Shown in pieces: positions 35,211-44,200 of a stretch of 64,000 bases of DNA. Source of the DNA: Symbiodinium natans (Eukaryota; Sar; Dinophyceae; Suessiales; Symbiodiniaceae). Within the stretch, counting starts at the first letter, position 1. The number at the start of each line of letters is the position of its first letter. The notes below the pieces were generated by a model. The model was not told the origin of the DNA, searched no databases, and was given only the letters and a program-made list of their open reading frames with translations. The stretch spans positions 188,001 through 252,000 of the forward strand of contig CAJNDS010001890.1 of assembly GCA_905221605.1 (NCBI GenBank). Reading direction: 5' to 3'. The translations under genes and the position numbers were made by a program.

Positions 35211-38200
35211 CCTCTCACTCTATCTCTACAGTACTCTCCCTCTCCCTCGCTTCCGCTGTGTGTCTCTCTCTCTCTCTCTCTCTATCCCTCTTTATCTCCC
35301 CCTCGCGGTGTTGAAGCCCTAAAACCTAAAACCACTTCTGCTGTTTAAGTTGAACTGGAAGCTGATCTAGGGAAAATGAGCTTAGACATCGAGGGACTCC
35401 TCGGTATGGGCAGGAGAATACTGGGAATCACTACTTGAACTCCTGTATACACGCGCCAATCCCTAAACCCTCAACCCTAAACCCTCATCTCACAGTAGTT
35501 CTTTACAAGGCTTGGGCTTTGCATCGGGATTCAATCTAAATTTGCTTGCCCAATCTGGGTCCTTCGAAATTGGTGGGGTCTAGGGTTTAGGGTTTAGGGT
35601 TTAGGGTTTAGGGTTTAGGGTAAAGCTGTACAAGGGCCATGGGGAGGAACCCCCTAGAGCCGCTCTGAAAGGTCCAAGATACCTGTGATGTCTGACATGT
35701 TCGACTCGCCCCCAGCGGCACATCCTGCCAACACCAGGGGCTTGATTCTAAGGGTTTAGGGTTTAGGGTTTAGGTTTTAGGGTTTGGGGGTTAGGGTGTA
35801 GGGTTTGGGGTTTGGGGTTTAGGGCTACGCCCTTAAGTTTGGGTTTAGGGCTTGGGGTTTGGGGTTACATGGTCCCTTAATATGGGCTCCGAATGGGAAG
35901 CCCTTATACAGCCCTTCCATACCCTGCAAAGGGTTTAGGGTTTAGGGTCCCAAGGCCCCATACTTCAGAACCCTTAAGGACATATGAAGGGACCGTGCAA
36001 CTTCCCTCAGAGTGATGCGCTTGGTGGCCGCATGTTCTTGTGCTGAGCCGGCTAGGCCAAATATGACACCCTAAACCCAAACCCTAAACCCTAAAGCTAA
36101 ACCCTAAAACCCTAAACGCTAAACCCCAAACCCCAAACAACAAACCCCAAACCCTAAACCCTAAACCCCTACAACCTCTCTATAGAGAGGGGCCTGGACA
36201 CTAGCTGAGAGGGAGGGCTGGCCTTGGGGACCTGCCTGCATCTGCGCAAAGAGCTTTCGGATGGAGTCCTTGCAGCCACCGAAGTGGCCAGGAGGGGTTC
36301 AGGGTTCATAGGGTTTAGGGTTCAGGGCTCAGAACCCTGCAGCTTGGGCTTTGAAAAAGAAGCTTCCATAGGAGCCGAGCAGATGTAGGTTTAGGGTTGA
36401 GGGCTCAGAACCCTTCAGCTTGGGCTTTGAAAAAGAAGCTTGCGTAGCAGCTGAGCATAGAGAATGTAAAGAGAGAGCACAAGGCAGCTCAGGTTTCGCA
36501 ACCTTCAGCTCCTAGAACTGAGTATGAAAGCATCAATGTGGCACTTAGGCTTCCTCTCCTAGTCGAAACTGAAACATGCGGCGGCGTACTGCTCTGAGGC
36601 GCGCAAGTCAGACGGCGACGAACTGAAGCTCCGCACATGTGAAGAATGACATTGTGATAGGACCATTTCAGGGAAACTCCCCATGAACACGTTCCCAGAA
36701 CTGGAGTTCCGGTCATGCAGCACAGATTCCAGCCTCAACCCCGAATACCTCTCCGCTCTCGGGGTTCTACCTTGGACCCTTCAGGTTGTGCCCTTGGGTT
36801 TTGGGTCCCCTTTTTCAGGATCCCTACAAGAATATAAGGGCCATGGAGGATATTCAGGGGAACCTTAGGGTTACGACCTTACTGTACTGAACTTGGAGGC
36901 AAAAAATACAATTCTAGCTGTTTCTTAGGAATTAAAGTGCCCAAAAAGAAAAAATATTTCCAAGTATCCCTGACCTTAGGCTAGGACACGGACGTTTGCC
37001 CGCGCTTTTTTGGGGAAATGCGTGTTTTACTCGAAAAAACACAGGTTTTCGCAGGTTTCGGCTAAGCGGATTTTGGACATGAAACTTCGAAGTTCCGTGT
37101 TGAAGGTTTGGGGAGTACAGGTCAGGTTGGGGAGCATCAGCAAGCACAGCAGAGGAGAGGAAGGTCTAGTCTACTTGAGAAAAACCGATGTTTTTTTAGT
37201 TTTCCACTTCAGGAGTGGTTGTTTCATTTGTGTGAACATGTCTCTTCCCTAATTTTGAATTGGGGCCCAAATTTCATTTTTGGGGTTTCCACGGGGTTCG
37301 GGAAGAAAGTTGAGGCAGAGTAGAGGCACGGTGATTTTTCGTCTCGCTTGCACAGAGAAAAAAAGTACCGAGCACAAGTGTACAGCAGAGGAGAGGAAGG
37401 TCTAGTTTACTCGAAAAAACCGAGGTTTTTTGAGTTGTCCACTTCAGGAGTGGTTGTTTCATTTGTGTGAACAACATTTCGAATGCGAATTGGGGTTGCA
37501 AAGGGTTTAGGGTTCAGGGTTTAGGGGAAGAGGAGTCCTGTACACTTGTGCTCGGTACTTCTTGCTCTGTGCCAGCGAGACGAAAAATTACCGTGCCTCT
37601 ACTCTGCCTCAACTTTCTGCCCCAACCCCGTGGAAACCCCCCAAAAAATGACATTTGGGCCACCATTCAAGATGTAGGAAAGAGACATGCTCACACAAAT
37701 GAAACAACCACTCCTGAAGTGGAAAACTAAAAAACCTCTGTTTGTCTCGAGTAAACTAGACCTTCCTCTCCTCTGCTGTGCTTGCTGATGCTCCCCAACC
37801 TGGCCTGTACTCCCCAAACCTTCAACACGGAACTTCGAAGTTTCATGTCGAAAACCCCCTAGCCAAAACCTGCGAAACGTTGTTTTCGAGTAAAACACAC
37901 ATTTCCCCAAAAAAGCGCGGGCAAACGCCCGGGTCTGACCCTGACCTTAGGGGTACGAGTCTTCATCCCCTGATCTGCCCTCTGAAGCAGCAGAGTGGCA
38001 GCCAGGACCGGGGAGCGGGTGACCAACCTCGGCGAAAAATGATACTGAGGGTTTAGGGTTTAGGGCCTAGGGGTGGGAGATTCATGGGTACTTACAAATA
38101 GGGCTGTAAGGACCCTAAATAGAGTAATAACCCACTTGCGGGCTTCAGTCCAGTATGTTTTTGAGAGAGGAGGTTAATCACCTCATAACCCGAACCCGAA

Positions 38201-41200
38201 GCATCCTAACAGCACCACCACCCCAGAAGTTGAATTCCAAGCTAAATTTGATGTTTTTCCGTTGGGGATCGACGTGGTTTGCAGAATCCTGCGGACTGCG
38301 GGTCAGGTTTTGCTATGACATTCCGCCTTTCGCGAGATTTCGCATGCTTGCTACTCTAGTTGAACGTCAGGTCACCTGCTGTGCCCTAGGAGATGGAACA
38401 AGTGGTACTCAACCCTCCGATTACTTGGAAGGACCTGTGGTGGCTGACCGGAATTGTGGCACTGTCAGGTTCTCTATTCTCTACTGCGGCATTCTTCCTT
38501 TTTTGAACCCGCTGAGCGGCATTGTTCCCACAACCTGAAACCCTAAACCCTAAACCCGAAAAACCCTGATATAAGTTTAGGGTTTAGGGTTTAGGGTAAC
38601 CCACTTAAGGGACTTAGGGGGGGCTATAAGTACGGTTATACTAGGGTTCTAAGTGAGCCTCCAAGTAGGCTGACTGCTTGCTTGAAAAGCGGCAGAAGGA
38701 GCACGGTTTGGTCTTCGTCTTCTGCTTGCCCTGGGCAGCTCTAGCTTTTGGGGGGGGGGGAGGGGGTTCAACGACAATGGGTGGGTTTAGGGTTTAGGGT
38801 TTAGGGTTTAGGGTTTAGGGTTTGGGGTTTAGGGTTTAGGGTTGAGGGCTGAGGGTTGAGGGTTGAGGGTTGAGGGGTACCTCATTCAAAGGCTTGTTAA
38901 ACATGCTCTCGCCTCACCGGCGCTGTTCTCACGACAGCCGCGAATGGCTTTGAACTAACTCGGTACCTTCATCGTTCAGGGTCCTGTCAACCTCCAGTCG
39001 CTCAGCCCTCTAAACCCTAAACCCTAAACCCTAAACCCTAAACCCCAAACCCAAAACCGTCAACCCAGAACCCAGGGATTCTCGACTCACCAAGAAAGGG
39101 TGGGGCCACACGAACCCTAAACCCTAAACCCTAAAGCCTAAACCCAATCTTAACACATTTGAGGTCTGGGGTGGGGCGTTGGAGCTACGGATTTTTTACG
39201 GGCAGCCCTCAGAAGCAGGGTTTAGGGTTTAGGGCTTTGGGCTTAGGGTTGAGGGGTTGAGGGTTAAGGGCTTAGGGTTGAGGGGTTGAGGGTTAAGGGT
39301 TGAGGGTTTACGGTCCTGTCTTGAGTTCCTCTGGTCATACGGAGCGTTTACTTCTTAGGACATCCCCAAAGGGACTCTATTTAGAGAACTGCCCGACGTG
39401 CAAAAGATGATCTCAAGCACAGGGCGTCGGTTGTCGGCCTGAGTCTGGGGTGTTCATGGATTCAAGAAGCAGGCTCCTCCAGACCAATTAGGCCCTTGAT
39501 TTTGCGCCCCAAATATGTAGGATCCTAAGCCCTTAACCCGAAACCCTAAGCCTCATACACCCTGAACCCGAAAAAACGCCCCGGATCCGAAGACCTTAAC
39601 CCGAAAACCCAAAAAACCCACCCGACAACTCTCAATCCCATGAACCCTAAACCCCACCCAAACCCCAAAACCCCTGCCCTAACCGAACTTCTGGCCGCCA
39701 CGATTGGGCGTGCCCTCTCCTCAGCCCTAAAAAGTTCTCAACATAAACTCAGAAACAAAATCAAACGTCTGGTCATACTCATCCGAACATTACGTTTCAC
39801 CATGAAATAAAGCGCAATCATTTGAAAGCATCCTAGTAGCAAGACTAAAGAAGAACAAATGCCGCTCGGGCGACCCACTCGTCTCTGGAACTCTTCGCAG
39901 CTGGCACCTCGTGCCGGTGGTGGCTCATAGGGGGTTTACGAACATAGGGCGACCCCTAAAAAAGACCCCCAAATAGTAGGATTCCTGTACAATAATTATT
40001 AAGGACCCCCCATAAGGTACCCCTTATTTCGGAAACCCCCCATATGAAGCCGCGAAATGCGAAACAAAAACAAAACAACACCAGGGCTTTGGCAGCTACA
40101 AGTCATACAGTCATGACTAGCCCATACCCTTCAAATTCTCCTGTAAGATCCGAGTGCAAGACGTGAAACAGAGCCACAGGCAATTGTCCACTCAAACCCT
40201 TTCAACTTTCAACCTCATTAAGTTTAGCGTCTAGCAGCTAGCAGCCTAACATGCCTGAAGGCTGGGCACCCGAAAGCATGACGAAACACAGCCGATTCTA
40301 CCCGGAAGTGCCCTAAACCCTAAACCTAAACCCTAGAATGCATAACTATAGCACGGCCCCCCAAGAGCCAAGAGCCCGACGGAAGAGTGCATGAACCAGC
40401 ACACTGGTTTTGCCGGATCCCGATCGGCCCAGTAGGAAGACCACCTCCGCATGTGGAGATTTGATGATTAGGGTCTGGGGTTTAGGGTTTAGAGGTCCAG
40501 GTATGGTTTTGGCATTCCCTAAACCCTACTCGGAGGTTCATGGGTGCTCAGAAGTAGGGCCGGGGTTACAAATGCCCGAAATAAGGTTATAACAAAACTA
40601 CAGTTACCTTACTTATAAGCTACTTCTGAAGGACGCATGAACTTGCAAGACCCTGAACCCTGAGCGAGCCCTACACCCTAAACCTGCACTCTGCCACAGT
40701 GAAGGGCGTGGGGTTGGGCCGCTTGGAAGGCATCTGGGTGACGTGTTCTTCCTTAGACTGATGCGCTTTCGCAAAGGTATAATAACTACATCTGAATCCT
40801 TACGCCATGCTGGCATTTAAGTGTTGTCCTTGCCTTGATCTTGGAAGCTTTCATGGTCAATGCGCACGATCCGAATCCGACTGCAAACCCACGGTTCTTG
40901 GACTTAGGATTAGTCAAGAATGCCCTTGGAACCGCTATCCGTCACTATAGCTTCAAGCACCCTAAGCCCCAACTCCCACACACTATCCGAAAGCGGGAAA
41001 GGGAGGGAGAGAGAGGGGGAGAGAGTGAGAGACAAGGACCGAGAGACAGGGAGACCTCGTGCATGATCTTGTGGTAGGCGCGCTCTTCCTCCACACTTGG
41101 CAACTGAACATATTTTATTCTGTGACAATGCTAGAAGGAAGGGCACAGGTGGCCTATAAGCCTGCAAGCCCATAATCATGAGGTCCGTAGGCAGGCCTCA

Positions 41201-44200
41201 CTGTCAGGATACATTCAAGGCCACTAGGCTCCGGGTTTTCAGAACACTACCACCAGGCTGCAACATAGCTTCGCAGCTGGAAGCAGGGAGTAGAACCTTA
41301 GCCTTCATAAAGTATAGGGTTCAGGGCTGAGATTCAGAATCTGTGGCTGGGTGTGGCTATTGAAGGCAGGGCCCCTAAAAAACCCTGAATGAGCCCAAGA
41401 AGCTGTCAGTGCCCGCACTCCAACCACCATGAATTCAGGCAGAGGTCGTCATCATCCAGGCGGTAGGGGAGCTGCACCTTCGTTGAGGGTGGAGCTGCTT
41501 TTTTCGTAACACACTGGCACCGTGTTGCGAATCAACTTGCTCCTGCAAGTGCAAAGAGCCCTCACAAGCACGAGAAGAACCTCTTCCCCCTCCGCCCGCG
41601 CCAGCCCTCCCAACAAAACGACGAAGCCTCAACGCCGCAAAAAAAGGGGACCAAACCCTCAAGCATAAACCCTAAGAGATGTCTCGGGTGTTCGTGCAAG
41701 AATTCAAGAGGATGGTGCTCTACCTGGCCACGGCGCTGACTTCAAGGATTCCTTGACAAGGAAGTCCAGCTCGGTCCTGGCGAGGGCAGAGTTTAGGGTA
41801 GTTTAGGACATGATTGGTGTAGGCCCCCCCACAACAGAAGTCCTACTCCCCAATTGTGCGGGCGGTCCAAAACATTCATTTTTGGGGGCCTGAGCCTAGC
41901 TTGAAGGCTAGTGGACGGGGTGCACTCTACTGAGGGGATCAGGGCTTGTGAAGTGTGGGGCGTGCTATGCAACTGCCTGAGACGGGAATGCGACTGCACC
42001 ATCGCTCCACGACAGCAACAGTTCAACCCTAAACCCTCAAACCAAGGTGGCGGGGGTGGGCGGAGGATATCGGGGAACTAAACCTAGGGTTTTAGGGTTC
42101 AGGCCGTTATTTCCCACCCGCGTAGCTGACGGCAGGGTTTAGGGTTTAGCGTGACAGGGGGTGTTCCCAGCCCTGGTCGACCCTGCAGGCACAGTCAGCT
42201 CACCCTAAACCCTAAACCCTATAAACCCTAAACCCTAAACCCTAAACATTTCTGAGACTACGGTTCGACAGGGCCTTCCTCAACCGAATGACCTCTGCTG
42301 TTTCAACCGACCTCCGAACTGCATTCCGTGTCTCCTGCTCTTTTGTAACCTAAACCCTGAACCCTGCTAATTCCCTCAGACCCTGTTCTATCCCAGGACT
42401 TAACCCTAAACCCTAACCACCACGAAAAGAACCCTAAACCCTAAAACCCAAAACCGTAAAAACCCTAAACCACTCCGCTGGGGCTCCCGACTGCCCCATG
42501 ACCTGGCGCGTTTTTGTTGCCGCAAGCGGTCCCTTACATTACTTTTCTCGTTTGCATGGCTACTATGATTATTACACATAGTAGTGTTACTACATGTTTG
42601 TAACTATTTACAAGACTCGATGACTAAACTCCAAACCCTCAAGCATAGGCGACTTCTTGGACGGGCCTTGTCGCGATGCTAAGGTATAGAAAAGGATGCA
42701 GGACGAAAGCGAAACCCTACACTTGAAACACCATCAACTTCCCATTTCCCAACCCTATAACCGCCCTTATGTTGAGCAGCCCTGCAACACCCTCATGAGC
42801 CCTTGTCCTCAACGCCCCTAAGAGCCCCTACAATGTCCCCCTATACCCTAAACCCTAATCCCGAAACCACTTTCTGCCAGCTCTTTAGGCCGAGCCAAGG
42901 CACGTAGCGCTTCTGCAATGCCACAGGCAGAGAATCGCGCGTGGTATCGGGCTCCAGGACCTCGAGAGGGCCCCAAAGAAGAGAGAAGGGAACCTATCGA
43001 TAATAAACTTGCTTGGATGTTCCCCCTTATACTAACAGTCCTTAATAGGGATTAGAGTATCTCCCCCCCCCCCCTTGTTATAATCCCGACTTAAGGAGGA
43101 ACATCCCAACCCAAAGCCCTTAAGCACCCGCTCACCCTCTCACTGTCTCCCTCTCCCTCGCAGAGTGGGGACTGTCAGCTGCCCTTGAAGTCACTAAAGC
43201 CCTTCCTAACCCCCAAAACAGGAAAGCCGAAGCCCCCAGGAACAGCGAGCACAGCAAATCCGGACAGCACATGACCCAGATGTACGTCATTTGCGGATTT
43301 GCGAAATTAGGGGCAGCTTCTTGGGATCCTTATGATAAGGGAATCCTACTCTTTGGGGGGGACTATATTAGGGGCACCTTTTTCGTAAACCCCCCATGTC
43401 TCGAATCGAACCCATTGATACCATAGCCCACCACCGCATAGCATGGACGCCAACACATGACCAACTAGCCGAAAGCCCCGAACACCGAAGCAAACCCCCT
43501 AAGGCCCTAAAGGTCAAGCAAAAGGGTGGGTGGGAGAGGGGCGGCAACATTGAAACACTGCAAACAACCCCTGAACCCAACTCAAAGCCCAGAACCCCCC
43601 CCCCCCCCCAACAAAACCAGCACACAAACAAAACAAAATCCCCAAACCCAGACATTCCCCAATCCCCCGCAACTCAAAGGTAAACTCCAAACCCAAAACC
43701 CTAAACCCTAAACCCCAGACCCCAAACCCAAAACCCACCAAAAGCCGGCCTCGGCCCCCTCACAGGACCGTCGCTGCGGGAAGTTGGCCTCCCAGGTCAG
43801 CGGCCTGGGTCTGACAACTAGGGCTGTTTAAGGCATAAGGCATAAACAATGTGATAATTCAAGAATATAAGAATAAAATCGTATAATGTTAATGTCAATA
43901 TTAACAGGATCATAGAGTCATGTAAGAATATAATCGTCTGACGTGTAGGGTTTCGGGCCGCATGGGGGTTTAGGGGTCAGGTTTTTAAGCTTAGGCATTG
44001 GGGTTTATCAGAGGGGTTTAGAGTTTAGTGCCTGGGGTCTAGAGTCTAGAGTGCACGTGTCGGCCCTGCTGCCCTAAACCCGAAACCCCAACCCCTAAAC
44101 CCTAAACCCTAAACCCTAAACCCTAAACCCTAAACCCTAAACCCCAAACCCTAAACCCTAAACCCTAAACCCCGGGGTCGTGCGGGATCGCTTTTGACTC

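Larger units (their letters stand above)
32520..35640. other. long intronic stretch
   Basis: Holds an unrecognised unique block (32820-33470) with open frames of about 110 codons on plus, a hairpin element (33828-33924), the large CT-rich microsatellite (34500-34756) and shorter ones at 35103-35285. No exon was read with confidence. Confidence 0.45.

Noticed and set aside
34227-35348. Long Leu/Ser- and Arg/Glu-rich frames up to 263 codons.
   Set aside because: They translate a TCTCTG/TCTCTC microsatellite in all frames. Composition alone keeps them open.
37010-37252. Genes on the arms of the foldback (frames of about 70 to 100 codons on both strands).
   Set aside because: The matching frames exist only because the arms are complementary. 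No splice signals or recognisable domain were seen.
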